Below, piece after piece: positions 20,953 to 29,014 of a stretch of 29,130 nucleotides of DNA. Both the position numbers and the translations under genes were made by a program. The notes beneath the pieces are model-generated. The model was not told where the DNA came from, made no database searches, and saw only the letters and a list, made by a program, of their open reading frames with translations. Position 1 is the stretch's first letter. Each line of letters starts with the position of its first letter. Source of the DNA: a virus; the IMG/VR virus record IMGVR_UViG_3300030101_003804, positions 1-29,130 of that record; one strand, written 5' to 3'.

Positions 20953-23539
20953 GCAGAAGAAAAAACCTCTCAGACCGGGAGAGTTTAATCTTTCTTATAT
21001 ACCTATAGATTGGCCTCTAACACCTCTCGGAAAGAATAAAGATCCATACATAAAAGGATGGCAAAACAACCCCCTCAGCAAGAGTGAGATAGAGGAGGAA
21101 TTAACCGAGGGATACTGTAAGGCTATCGGTTTATTAGGTGGTCCTGTTTATAATCACCCTTATGGATTAGTCTGGGTTGATATTGATGGACCATCTGTAT
21201 ATAAGGCAATACAGGATCTATGTGAATTACCACTTGATAAAGCATTACCTGACACCTTGACTATATGCAGTGGTAAAAAAGGCAGGGAAAGAAAACTATA
21301 TAAATTAAAAAGAGAACATCACAAGCACTTTATTCGTAATAAATATACTTGGCACTCTGATGCTCCCAAGGAGAAATTAGAAATACTATGGTCTAAACAT
21401 CAGGGAGTTCTCATGGGACTACACCCTGAGACAGATGGTTACTATACAGCTGAGAATCAGGGCTTTGAACACGCAGATAAATTACCGGAACTACCAAGTT
21501 GGTTGATGAATTCGATAATAAATAAGAATGCTAAACAAGGTAGGCCAGCTGCTCAAACGACTAGAATTGTAGGTCCTGGTTTTGCTCTTAACGCTAAAAT
21601 AGGATTAGAGCGAGATATGCAGTTAGCAAGAGAAGCTATGTGGGCTTTGCCTCCAGAAGCTACTGATGACTACGATATCTGGATAACGATTGGTCAATCC
21701 CTTCATGCCTTAGATAACTCTCTAATGGAAGAATGGGATGAATGGTCGAAACAATCTAATAAATATAAAGAAGGAGAGTGTCAAAAAAGATGGTTAGGAT
21801 TTGATAAAGGAGGAGCTAGAACTCTGGGCTCTCTAATACATATAGCTAAAGAACACGGCTGGAAGCCATCTCAGGACTGGCGACAAGAAGAAATAACAGA
21901 AGAAGAATTAGATAGACAAACAAACGAATTGAGATCTTCATACGAAACACCTATGCCTACACATAATAAGAAAAAACTATCTGCTAAACCAGCCCTTAGC
22001 ATGGCTCAGGCTCCTTTATCTATACCTCAGGGAAGAGGACAGAAACCAAAAAACCCTTCTTCAGACCTCATATCTCAAATTCTTCTACAAACTTATAAAG
22101 GAAATCTAAAATATAGTCAGAATCAGGGTTGTTTTTTCATATATGAGTATAAAAGTAAAGGGTTATGGTCAGGGATCTCTGACACAGAAATGAAAGGAGA
22201 GGTGAAACATAGACTGGATTTAGTAAAAGACAGCTTGTTACCCAGTGGTTACAGCATGAATCTGGTTAATGATATTGTTGAACAGCTCAGAATATCAGTA
22301 ATATTTGATGAATGGTACGAAAGCAACAATCATTTGTTATTTACTAATGGGGTTTTAAACGTAAATACAAAACAGCTTCTTCCTTTTAAGAGGGATATGT
22401 ATTTTACTCAACAATTACCTTATGACTACACACCAAATTCAGAATGTGAATTAATTATTAAGTGGTTAAAGAATACTCAAGATGGTAATTGGGATAGGGT
22501 TCAAGTACTAAGGGCATGGTTAAGAGCTGTACTTCTAAGTCATTCAGACATACAGAAGTTTGTTGAAATAGTAGGGCCAGGTAAATCCGGTAAGTCTACA
22601 TACGCTAATTTGGCACATGCACTGGTGGGTGATGATAATGCAATGATCTCCTCATTAGAGCATTTAGAGAAAAATCGTTTTGAAACGGCTAATTTATATA
22701 AGAAAAAGTTATTGTTATTCAATGATGTAGAAAGATATGGTGGTTCTGTGTCAGTTCTAAAAGCTATCACTGGTAGAGACCTGATCCGTAATGAAAGAAA
22801 GTTTCAGTCTGGTTCCCAAAAACCATTTAAGTTTAATGGCTTGGTGATGATTACTGCTAATGAACCCATACAGACTACCGACCCTACATCCGGTTTAGCT
22901 AGAAGAAGACTGACCATACCTTTTGATAAACCCTTTCTTGGTAAGGCTATCGAACAAAGAACACTGATAGATATGGATGATAGAGGTAAACCTTTTGGGG
23001 ACTTTGCTAATCTACTTCCCGGTTTGGTGAACTGGTTGTTGGATATGTCTGAAGATGAGATGAAGGAATATCTTATGGAAACAACCCAGAAAGTTAATTT
23101 CTTTGCAAAGCATCATAGAGAACAAATACTTAAATCTAATCAGATAATGGATTGGATGGAACATTGTTTGATATTCGATGAGAACGCATCAGCTCCAATA
23201 GGGTTGGCAAAAGCAGCTCCAGCTGGATCTTCCAATGTTTATATGGCTTCTGAAAAGTGGTTATATGCCAGTTACTGTGAATTTTCCAGAGCTTCAAACA
23301 GTAATATCTTAGGTAGAAGCAGATTTGAAACCTTATTAATAGACGTTTGTGTTCATCAGCTGGGATTGAAAGTCTATAAGATGAAAGATCGTAGAGGAGT
23401 CAGAGTTATAAATATAGCCTGTCGCATGTCCGACCAGAGATATAGCCAATACCCTTCAATTATTGAAGTAGGGCTAAACAAAGAGGCGTGGATAGAGCAA
23501 TATGGAAGTATATTAAATACACAAACACAATCATCCTAA
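20945..23539 (+). CDS. Prim-Pol/SF3 helicase fusion, D5-like replicative primase-helicase (864 aa)
   Basis: Three parts are visible. Residues about 20-190: archaeo-eukaryotic primase/polymerase domain with K-G-W-Q near 38-40, the metal-binding V-W-V-D-I-D-G (D79, D81) and C-S-G-K-K-G-R. Residues about 225-305: a PriCT-2-like helical domain (YDIWITIGQSLHAL, then W-S-K-Q-S-N-K-Y). Residues about 370-730: D5_N plus SF3 helicase with Walker A GPGKSGKST (544-552), Walker B LLLFND (589-594), sensor ITANEP (N639) and an Arg cluster ARRRLT near 656 as arginine finger. The protein should prime and unwind phage DNA. It lies between a nuclease and speD and overlaps both small upstream ORF and speD. This is unlike the separate T4 gp41/gp61 enzymes. 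Confidence 0.93.
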   Translation: MTEQKKKPLRPGEFNLSYIPIDWPLTPLGKNKDPYIKGWQNNPLSKSEIEEELTEGYCKAIGLLGGPVYNHPYGLVWVDIDGPSVYKAIQDLCELPLDKALPDTLTICSGKKGRERKLYKLKREHHKHFIRNKYTWHSDAPKEKLEILWSKHQGVLMGLHPETDGYYTAENQGFEHADKLPELPSWLMNSIINKNAKQGRPAAQTTRIVGPGFALNAKIGLERDMQLAREAMWALPPEATDDYDIWITIGQSLHALDNSLMEEWDEWSKQSNKYKEGECQKRWLGFDKGGARTLGSLIHIAKEHGWKPSQDWRQEEITEEELDRQTNELRSSYETPMPTHNKKKLSAKPALSMAQAPLSIPQGRGQKPKNPSSDLISQILLQTYKGNLKYSQNQGCFFIYEYKSKGLWSGISDTEMKGEVKHRLDLVKDSLLPSGYSMNLVNDIVEQLRISVIFDEWYESNNHLLFTNGVLNVNTKQLLPFKRDMYFTQQLPYDYTPNSECELIIKWLKNTQDGNWDRVQVLRAWLRAVLLSHSDIQKFVEIVGPGKSGKSTYANLAHALVGDDNAMISSLEHLEKNRFETANLYKKKLLLFNDVERYGGSVSVLKAITGRDLIRNERKFQSGSQKPFKFNGLVMITANEPIQTTDPTSGLARRRLTIPFDKPFLGKAIEQRTLIDMDDRGKPFGDFANLLPGLVNWLLDMSEDEMKEYLMETTQKVNFFAKHHREQILKSNQIMDWMEHCLIFDENASAPIGLAKAAPAGSSNVYMASEKWLYASYCEFSRASNSNILGRSRFETLLIDVCVHQLGLKVYKMKDRRGVRVINIACRMSDQRYSQYPSIIEVGLNKEAWIEQYGSILNTQTQSS

Positions 23540-23913
23540 TGCAACCTGGAAAACACCTGATACTAGACCTCTATGGATGTGAGGCAGATTTATTAAATGA
23601 TTATGAAAAATTAAAATATATCTTTGAAGATACCTTATGTATATGTAATGCAACTGTATTAAATATTATAGGTAATAAATTTGAACCTCAGGGAGTTACA
23701 TTGTTAGCTTTGTTGGCAGAATCACATGCTTCAATACACACTTGGCCTGAACATAATTACTGTGCAGTAGATTTTTATACATGTGGAGACTTCTCAAGAC
23801 CACAGGGTATTGCCGATCATTTGTTTATAAAATTTGGGGCTAAATCTCGTTTGGAAAGAACCTTGGATCGTGCTCCAAAATTGTGTATATTTAAGGAAGA
23901 ATACACCTCTTAA
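23539..23913 (+). CDS. speD: S-adenosylmethionine decarboxylase proenzyme (124 aa)
   Basis: Makes decarboxylated SAM, the aminopropyl donor for spermidine. Class 1b bacterial enzyme: the self-cleavage site lies in L-A-E-S-H-A-S-I-H-T-W-P-E, where S62 becomes the pyruvoyl group, H67 is the proton donor, and C82 in F-Y-T-C-G is the third catalytic residue; spacing equals T. maritima S63, H68, C83. The length is normal for the family. The ATG at 23539 overlaps the primase stop (TAATG), whereas an upstream ATG at 23488 lies within the primase. A typical cyanophage auxiliary gene; polyamines may aid DNA packing or host metabolism. The glycosyltransferase starts immediately after its stop. Confidence 0.95.
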   Translation: MQPGKHLILDLYGCEADLLNDYEKLKYIFEDTLCICNATVLNIIGNKFEPQGVTLLALLAESHASIHTWPEHNYCAVDFYTCGDFSRPQGIADHLFIKFGAKSRLERTLDRAPKLCIFKEEYTS

Positions 23914-25182
23914 ATGATTAAAAAACCTAAGCTTTTATGGATAGGAGATATAGTAGCAAAAACAGGATTCGCTAGAGTTACCGAAAACGTATTACCATTT
24001 ATTAAAGATGATTTTGAGATAGTAGTTTTAGGAAACAATTGGTGGGGAGATCCCTCTCCATTACAGAAGATCTATACAATGTATCCTTCCTCTAATCGTT
24101 TCCAGACAGCTCCCTTCGGAGAAGAACGTATTAGAGAAATAGTAATGAAGATTGAACCAGATATTATATTTACTATTAATGATATGTGGATTGTTAATGA
24201 GCAATATAAACAGATACAGGACATGCACAAAGATGGAAGATTTAAATTTGTGGGTTATGTGCCTATGGATTCTTATAACTGGACTGGATGTTTAACCGAT
24301 ACTGCCAATGATTGGGATGGGATTGTTTCATACACGGAGTTTGGTGCCAGAGAATTTATTAAAGCTGGAATAACAAAACCAATCGCAGTAATCCCTCATG
24401 GAGTAACAGAGGGTCAATTCTATCCAGTAGATAAGAAGGAAGCAAGAAAGAAATTAAAACTTAGTGATGATTTATTCATAGTATTTAATGGAAATAGAAA
24501 TCAATTCCGGAAGAGAATAGATATAACTTGTGAAGCCTTCGCTAAATTTGCAGTCGGAAAACCGAACACCAGATTATATCTACACATGGGATTAAAAGAT
24601 CAGGGTTGGGATATCATGCCCTTGTTTAGTCGGGAAATGCACAAGCAGGGATTAGATCCTAATGGGAGAATAATAATGACCACGAATACTCAAGATCCTC
24701 CCAATGTAGAAGTGGATATGCTCAACACCATATATAATGTATGCGATGTTGGTGTAAATACCTGTAAAGGAGAAGGATGGGGTTTAGTGAATTTTGAACA
24801 CGCCGCATGTAAAGTGGCACAAGTAGTTCCTAATCACACATCCTGTAAGGAAATATTCGAGGGCTATGGACAACTTATAGATTGCAATCATGTTGATGTC
24901 GACACCACTTTTGCTAGGGAAATGCCTTGCCCAGATGCTGATCACCTTGCAAGTATCCTTAATAAACTGTACGAAGACAAAGAAAAACGAGAAGCAACGG
25001 CAGAACTCTGTTACGTAAGAGCTACAGATCCACAATTCCATTGGAAGAATATCGCTTCACAATTTGGAGGGGTGTTCCAAGATACTCTTAATGGTGTAAG
25101 TCATTCAGTTATTGATAATAAAGAAAAGATAAAACCAAAAAGAAATAGAAAGAAATCCAGAAAGATTGGTGCAGTTAAATGA
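23914..25182 (+). CDS. Glycosyltransferase, GT4 family GT-B fold (422 aa)
   Basis: Retaining-type glycosyltransferase. The N-terminal Rossmann domain begins at residue 6 (LLWIGDIVAKTGFARVT, the Gly loop for acceptor/donor). The linker V-I-P-H-G-V (about 160) and the second domain with F-N-G-N-R-N-Q-F-R-K-R-I-D follow, then the EX7E motif with E287 and E295 in G-E-G-W-G-L-V-N-F-E, the donor-sugar site. The C-terminal 20 residues are strongly basic (KPKRNRKKSRK) and could bind membrane or nucleic acid. The substrate is unknown: it may glycosylate virion or host surface or DNA bases. It abuts speD and overlaps the cupin gene by 4 bases (ATGA). Confidence 0.9.
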   Translation: MIKKPKLLWIGDIVAKTGFARVTENVLPFIKDDFEIVVLGNNWWGDPSPLQKIYTMYPSSNRFQTAPFGEERIREIVMKIEPDIIFTINDMWIVNEQYKQIQDMHKDGRFKFVGYVPMDSYNWTGCLTDTANDWDGIVSYTEFGAREFIKAGITKPIAVIPHGVTEGQFYPVDKKEARKKLKLSDDLFIVFNGNRNQFRKRIDITCEAFAKFAVGKPNTRLYLHMGLKDQGWDIMPLFSREMHKQGLDPNGRIIMTTNTQDPPNVEVDMLNTIYNVCDVGVNTCKGEGWGLVNFEHAACKVAQVVPNHTSCKEIFEGYGQLIDCNHVDVDTTFAREMPCPDADHLASILNKLYEDKEKREATAELCYVRATDPQFHWKNIASQFGGVFQDTLNGVSHSVIDNKEKIKPKRNRKKSRKIGAVK

Positions 25183-25760
25183 TATTAAGTATGAGAGAAT
25201 TGCAGATGCTAAAACATCAATTGCAATTAATCAGGTCATATAAAGGACCTCTTAATGGAACACTGGGTAGCAAAGTTTATGAGCCATGGCATGATGGATT
25301 ATATTATAAAGTTTTAAAGGAGATTAGCATGCTTAAAAATAACAAACATCCGGAAAATTGTGACTGTAATTTATGTGAAGATGAGGAATTATTAAAAGAA
25401 AATAAAAAAACAAATCATCAAAAAGTGTATAAGCCTTGGGGTTGGTATCAGGATCTTTATGTAGATGATAATTTCAAGACAAAAATGTTATGTATTCATG
25501 AAGGAAAACGTATAAGTTTACAACGACATCATTGGAGATCAGAAGTATGGACTATTGCAGCTGGATCTGGTTCCGTATTTTGTAATGATGAATGGCATTT
25601 GGCACATCCAAAGCAGACATTTACCATTCCTGAATGTACATTACATCGTGCAAAAGCATTAAAAGGTGATCTATATATCATGGAATTACAACATGGTAAA
25701 GAATTGTATGAAGAAGATATTGAAAGAGTTGAAGATGACTATGGAAGAGAGGTATCATAA
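25179..25760 (+). CDS. Cupin, type II mannose-6-phosphate isomerase-like, with Cys-containing N-terminus (193 aa)
   Basis: The C-terminal domain (about 85-193) matches the cupin of ManC/AlgA-type enzymes: K-P-W-G-W-Y-Q-D-L, the metal-binding block I-S-L-Q-R-H-H-W-R-S-E-V-W with two His and a Glu, T-I-P-E-C-T-L-H-R-A (third His), and the C-terminal E-D-I-E-R-V-E-D-D-Y-G-R. It could interconvert fructose- and mannose-6-phosphate to supply GDP-mannose, or act as a related sugar epimerase. The first 85 residues are different: helices and a C-D-C-N-L-C cluster that may bind metal. Coupled to the glycosyltransferase by ATGA overlap, implying a joint role in glycan synthesis. A terminator follows. 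Confidence 0.85.
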   Translation: MILSMRELQMLKHQLQLIRSYKGPLNGTLGSKVYEPWHDGLYYKVLKEISMLKNNKHPENCDCNLCEDEELLKENKKTNHQKVYKPWGWYQDLYVDDNFKTKMLCIHEGKRISLQRHHWRSEVWTIAAGSGSVFCNDEWHLAHPKQTFTIPECTLHRAKALKGDLYIMELQHGKELYEEDIERVEDDYGREVS

Positions 25761-25762
25761 GG

Positions 25763-25785
25763 CTGAGGGTGTGGGTTGCCCTCGG
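25763..25785 (+). other. Hairpin just after the cupin stop (possible 3' RNA structure)
   Basis: CTGAGGG (25763-25769) pairs with CCCTCGG (25779-25785) through six Watson-Crick pairs and one G-T, with a 9-base loop. No T run follows, so it is not a terminator by itself; the real terminator lies 27 bases on. It may stabilise the 3' end of the transcript. Confidence 0.5.
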
Positions 25786-25811
25786 TCATAGGTTCAATTG
25801 AAGGAAGTACT

Positions 25812-25849
25812 TCTCCCCTTACTATCACTGGTTAGGGGAGATTTTTTTT
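25812..25849 (+). terminator. Rho-independent terminator after the replication/sugar operon
   Basis: An 8-bp stem (TCTCCCCT at 25812-25819 with AGGGGAGA at 25834-25841), a loop of 14 bases, then eight T. It ends the rightward operon that runs from 19548. Confidence 0.88.
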
Positions 25850-25875
25850 GTAATATTTTTCTACTAAAACATAGA

Positions 25876-25959
25876 ATGAAATCTTTTTACTTTCCTCGTG
25901 AGCTAAATTACATATTAGAGCAAAATGTACGTTCTATTAATAGACTCATAAGACAGTAA
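25876..25959 (+). CDS. Possible micro-ORF in the intergenic region (27 aa)
   Basis: ATG-started, charged peptide with a helical look (RELNYILEQNVRSINRLIR), placed between the terminator and the next operon. No Shine-Dalgarno sequence or coupling supports it. It is listed because it is the only reading frame of note in the longest gap of the window. Confidence 0.2.
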   Translation: MKSFYFPRELNYILEQNVRSINRLIRQ

Positions 25960-25984
25960 AAAACAGAGAATAAACATTACACTA

Positions 25985-26011
25985 TTGACAAATTGTTATT
26001 TAGGTTAAAAT
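25985..26011 (+). promoter_or_regulatory. Candidate sigma70-type promoter ahead of the HNH-like pair
   Basis: TTGACA at 25985-25990 and TAAAAT at 26006-26011, spacer 15 bases, which is shorter than the usual 17. It lies 30 bases upstream of the first gene of a new transcription block, after a terminator, so the position is right. The match is suggestive only. Confidence 0.35.
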
Positions 26012-26041
26012 CAAAAAGAAATTTATCTCATTCTTAGTTTT

Positions 26042-26386
26042 ATGTCACGTAATTATAAACCAATGCCCCCAATTTGGCGTCTTAATGAACTATTTGAACT
26101 ATCAGATTCGTGTCCTAATGGTTTAATTTGGAGGGTAAATAAGGCAAAGAGCAAACCCGGAGATCCAGTTGGTAAATTAAATAAATCTACTGGATATTAC
26201 ATGGTCTCCGTTGATAATGAAGTATATATGGTTCATCGTATTGTTTATTACTTAAGAACATATAGATCTCCTGATACTCATAGTGTCCAACACATAGGAG
26301 AAACAAAAGATAACAGAACACCTTTAATAGAAACTTATAAAATTCCTTCAACCAAAAAATTGTTAGCTTCGGGGTTTAAAATCTAA
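26042..26386 (+). CDS. HNH-like protein with degenerate active site (114 aa)
   Basis: Pattern of the homing-type HNH_3 group: G-L-I-W-R-V-N at about 27-33, G-D-P-V-G-K-L-N near 40-47, G-Y-Y-M-V-S-V-D-N, and V-H-R-I-V-Y-Y-L-R-T near 61-70, followed by S-V-Q-H-I-G-E-T-K-D-N-R-T. In active members the last part reads D-H-x-x-x-x-x-x-N; here Asp is Gln while His and Asn are kept, so metal binding may be weak. Possibly inactive nuclease or DNA-binding protein. The stop overlaps the next ATG (TAATG at 26384-26388). Confidence 0.65.
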   Translation: MSRNYKPMPPIWRLNELFELSDSCPNGLIWRVNKAKSKPGDPVGKLNKSTGYYMVSVDNEVYMVHRIVYYLRTYRSPDTHSVQHIGETKDNRTPLIETYKIPSTKKLLASGFKI

Positions 26387-27057
26387 TGGCAAATATAATA
26401 AATAACTTAGAAAGTATCAACTTTAAATATATACGAGATGTAGATAATGCATCCGATGAAGAGCTAGATAAACAAGGATATTACCGTGGATACCCATGCC
26501 CCCATGGGCACGAAATTAGGGAAAAAAATAATCATTGGTGCTATCACTGTGCAATAAAGATTAAAAGTAATATATGTGGTTTTGATTTAAATTATCTACA
26601 TAATGATTACAAAAATAAATACTATAAATTATGGAAGAAAATAGATATAAAAGACGTACATGAATGCTGGCATATAAACCTAAATGGTCTTAGATCTCCT
26701 AAAAGAGTATGTTTTCCTTCCTATAGAAGTTTTCATAGTAAACAAAAATCAGAAAATGTAAATGCACACAAAGCCATTTATCAGTGTGCTTGGGGAGATG
26801 TAGGCTCACTAAGTGTTACCAGAGTATGTGGTAATCCTTTCTGTGGAAATCCTTTACATATGGTATCCAACTGGAATAAAGGACATTTACCTAGTTCAGT
26901 TCAACCTTTCCATATTGATTTTGATGCAGAGAAACTAATGAGAATATGTAAAGCACGAAGTTTAAATAGAGAACAAGAAGTTATACAGGAAAAATATAAA
27001 GCAACCATCACTCATCCCTCCCTTGTCCAGGTTGCTCCAGATTATGATGAAGGATAG
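26386..27057 (+). CDS. Cys/His-rich HNH-type zinc protein (223 aa)
   Basis: Two zinc-like clusters are visible. The first is Y-P-C-P-H-G-H near residues 36-42 with W-C-Y-H-C near 51-55. The second is an HNH/treble-clef-like end: V-T-R-V-C-G-N-P-F-C-G-N-P-L-H-M near 145-160, where C..C and N-P-x-H match the last motif of HNH homing endonucleases, with E-C-W-H-I near 92 and H-K-A-I-Y near 127 ahead of it. The whole resembles phage HNH proteins with an N-terminal zinc finger. Catalysis is likely but unproven. Coupled to the smaller HNH-like gene upstream, suggesting they act together or arose from one unit. Confidence 0.65.
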   Translation: MANIINNLESINFKYIRDVDNASDEELDKQGYYRGYPCPHGHEIREKNNHWCYHCAIKIKSNICGFDLNYLHNDYKNKYYKLWKKIDIKDVHECWHINLNGLRSPKRVCFPSYRSFHSKQKSENVNAHKAIYQCAWGDVGSLSVTRVCGNPFCGNPLHMVSNWNKGHLPSSVQPFHIDFDAEKLMRICKARSLNREQEVIQEKYKATITHPSLVQVAPDYDEG

Positions 27058-27072
27058 GAATACAAAATAAAT

Positions 27073-27804
27073 ATGACTCGTGTAAGTCAGAGACCACAAA
27101 GACAAAGAACCTCAACTGACCCACTACAGATAGGAGCTTTTAACTCAACTTCAATTAGGCTGTTAACTGGTAAATTAGGACCGACTATTAAACCTAATAG
27201 AGGAGGTTATGGAGGAGGTACATTCAATCACTGGTTTAAAATAAAATTAGAGGAGAATGGATGGATAATAATTGCCAATGGATCAATAAAACCTAAATTT
27301 ATAAATATTTCTGCATATGATTTAAATAAGAATCCCATAGAAGGTAGAGCTATATTTCAGAGGGATAGTATAGATCAGATAAGTACGACTGATGGTTCTA
27401 GACAATATCCATATAGAGGTCATGTTCAAGCTGCTCAATCAGATACCGTTAATACTTTTGATCCTAATAGATTAGATAAAGGTGATGATAGATTCTTTGC
27501 CCTTCCCATAGGAGAATATTTAATCTGTATATCTAGTGTCAGAAACGAACCTATAGATTATGCTGTGGGTATAGTCATCGAGATTTCAGATCCCTTCCCA
27601 GTTTTACTTTTGGAGGATTTCTCCAGATTAATTTATGAGAACACTCCTGAACAAGATGACATCATATGTGATACAACACCTAACTTCACTGGAGATGATG
27701 CTCATGACCATTCATTGACAGAGTGGAAATCAGCTTGGGAAAGAGAAAGACCAGAAAACGAACCATTCCCTGCATTCTTAGTTGAGTACACTACTACACA
27801 ATAA
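27073..27804 (+). CDS. Hypothetical protein, possibly virion-related (243 aa)
   Basis: No domain recognised. The N-terminus is basic and polar (MTRVSQRPQRQRTS), followed by a beta-rich core with G-G-Y-G-G-G-T-F-N-H-W-F-K-I-K-L near 46-61 and I-I-I-A-N-G-S-I-K-P-K-F-I-N-I-S-A-Y-D-L; the C-terminus is acidic. No membrane segment. The beta pattern and Asn/Gly content suit a small virion or adhesin-like domain (inference). It follows the HNH-type gene after 15 bases and precedes a 49-aa ORF by 1 base. Confidence 0.6.
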   Translation: MTRVSQRPQRQRTSTDPLQIGAFNSTSIRLLTGKLGPTIKPNRGGYGGGTFNHWFKIKLEENGWIIIANGSIKPKFINISAYDLNKNPIEGRAIFQRDSIDQISTTDGSRQYPYRGHVQAAQSDTVNTFDPNRLDKGDDRFFALPIGEYLICISSVRNEPIDYAVGIVIEISDPFPVLLLEDFSRLIYENTPEQDDIICDTTPNFTGDDAHDHSLTEWKSAWERERPENEPFPAFLVEYTTTQ

Positions 27805-27805
27805 A

Positions 27806-27955
27806 ATGAATCCTAAAAAACTTTATAATCTCTTTTTAGATGGAGAAGCAAAGCAGATTTCTAAATGTAAAGAGAAAAGTAATTTAACAACAAAGTTTGA
27901 AGACGAGTGTAAAAAGTTTCCTTATTTAACACAATGTAAAGTTTATGACATTTAA
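27806..27955 (+). CDS. Small Cys/Lys-rich hypothetical protein (49 aa)
   Basis: Starts one base after the previous stop. Lys-rich with three Cys (residues 21, 35, 44) and a helical N-terminus (MNPKKLYNLFLDG). The Cys spacing does not match a known zinc motif. Its end overlaps the next gene by 11 bases in another frame. Compact packing supports that it is real. Confidence 0.5.
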   Translation: MNPKKLYNLFLDGEAKQISKCKEKSNLTTKFEDECKKFPYLTQCKVYDI

Positions 27956-28376
27956 GGTAAAAAGAAGACCAAAAGTCGTTACAACAAAGTTACAAACTGG
28001 AGATATCTTTAAATTAGTGGGTATCCCACATAAATTTAATAATGGATACATCTGGATAACGGGTATGGCTGTTTCTAAAAGCAACAGAGCCCTGAATGAT
28101 TGGATGAAACGTAAGCATAAAAGAAAAAATGTTATTAAATTAAATACTTTACCTCCAAAAAAGAGAAATTATAAAACATTCTGGATAGCAGTAAACGTGA
28201 TCAAACAATGGATAGAGGAAATACCAGAAGGAGATTCTCTGACCCTTAGATGTGAGGGAGTTAATTCTGAACAGCTATTTAGGATATACACAAAATGGTT
28301 TGAAAAACATGAAAATATTCCTTGGGTGATATCCGAAGAACATAAATCATTTTTCTTTTATAAGAAAAGGTCTTAG
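27945..28376 (+). CDS. Basic hypothetical protein (143 aa)
   Basis: Strongly basic, soluble. The N-terminal 30 residues (VKRRPKVVTTKLQTGDIFKL) and a central R-K-H-K-R-K-N-V-I-K-L-N-T-L-P-P-K-K-R stretch (about 56-74) look suited to nucleic-acid binding. The C-terminal half is mixed alpha/beta, ending in F-F-F-Y-K-K-R-S. No family recognised. It overlaps the 49-aa ORF and is followed by a 26-base gap to the lysis-type genes. Confidence 0.6.
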   Translation: MTFKVKRRPKVVTTKLQTGDIFKLVGIPHKFNNGYIWITGMAVSKSNRALNDWMKRKHKRKNVIKLNTLPPKKRNYKTFWIAVNVIKQWIEEIPEGDSLTLRCEGVNSEQLFRIYTKWFEKHENIPWVISEEHKSFFFYKKRS

Positions 28377-28402
28377 AATAGGAGTGTTAACCATATAAGA
28401 CA

Positions 28403-28573
28403 ATGATCGCTTTAATCAAACCAATATTAATAAAATTTGCTACTTCAGAACCAGTGAAGAAATTAGTTGTAGATTTACTAGAAAAATTAGTAGAGTCCAC
28501 AGATACAGAATTAGATGATACTGCTTTGGCTATAGTCAAGAAAGGCTTAGGATATTCAACAGGGAAAAAATAA
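28403..28573 (+). CDS. Small conserved protein before holin-like gene (56 aa)
   Basis: Helical peptide with a hydrophobic N-terminus (MIALIKPILIKFATSE) and the pattern V-K-K-L-V-V-D-L-L-E-K-L, then an acidic stretch and G-L-G-Y. Similar small proteins sit directly ahead of holin-like genes in marine phages; the role is unknown. The stop directly abuts the next ATG (28571-28576). An antisense ORF here (28387-28587) is treated as a shadow. Confidence 0.65.
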   Translation: MIALIKPILIKFATSEPVKKLVVDLLEKLVESTDTELDDTALAIVKKGLGYSTGKK

Positions 28574-29014
28574 ATGCAAAATGACAAAAACTCAGGGGAA
28601 TCAAAGAAGAAAGGTATCTTTGAAAAGTTTAAAGAAAATATAGACGATAAAGAGGAACAGTTAGCGTTTATATCAGTTATAGTAAGACTGATTGTAGTTG
28701 GGTGGAGTGGTTTTATCGTCAGCTTAAACTACATCTCTATACCAGGCTATGCCAATGAGCCCAAGGATATCACCTTCCCGGCTTCGATTCTGACGGGGGT
28801 GCTTAGTACCTTTGGCGTAGAGGCAGCACGTAAAAGAGCAGATGGAACTATGAAAGCAGACAAAAACAACCAACCAACTTTTAATAAAGCTGACTTTGAA
28901 AAGCTTATAGAAAAAGCAGCTCAGACCGCACCAACTCAGATATTGCGTATCGAACAGGCTCCTATTAAAATTGTTACAGAAGCCTCTGATAAAGATAATG
29001 TATCGAAGACCTGA
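28574..29014 (+). CDS. Putative holin-like membrane protein (146 aa)
   Basis: A polar, charged N-terminus of about 28 residues, then two hydrophobic segments (about 30-54 and 66-84) joined by a short loop with Y-A-N-E-P-K-D, followed by A-A-R-K-R-A-D-G and a polar C-terminal region. This two-helix layout with charged ends resembles small phage holins, and the D-I-T-F-P-A-S-I-L-T-G-V-L-S segment recurs in such cyanophage proteins. A holin would release the lysozyme coded at 5878. The distance between them is unusual, so another membrane function remains possible. Confidence 0.6.
   Translation: MQNDKNSGESKKKGIFEKFKENIDDKEEQLAFISVIVRLIVVGWSGFIVSLNYISIPGYANEPKDITFPASILTGVLSTFGVEAARKRADGTMKADKNNQPTFNKADFEKLIEKAAQTAPTQILRIEQAPIKIVTEASDKDNVSKT

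Noticed and set aside
25761-25815. Possible tRNA (a GGTTCAATTG sequence resembling a T loop)
   Set aside because: No 5-bp T stem closes the loop, and no acceptor stem or anticodon arm could be drawn; the region fits a hairpin plus terminator better.
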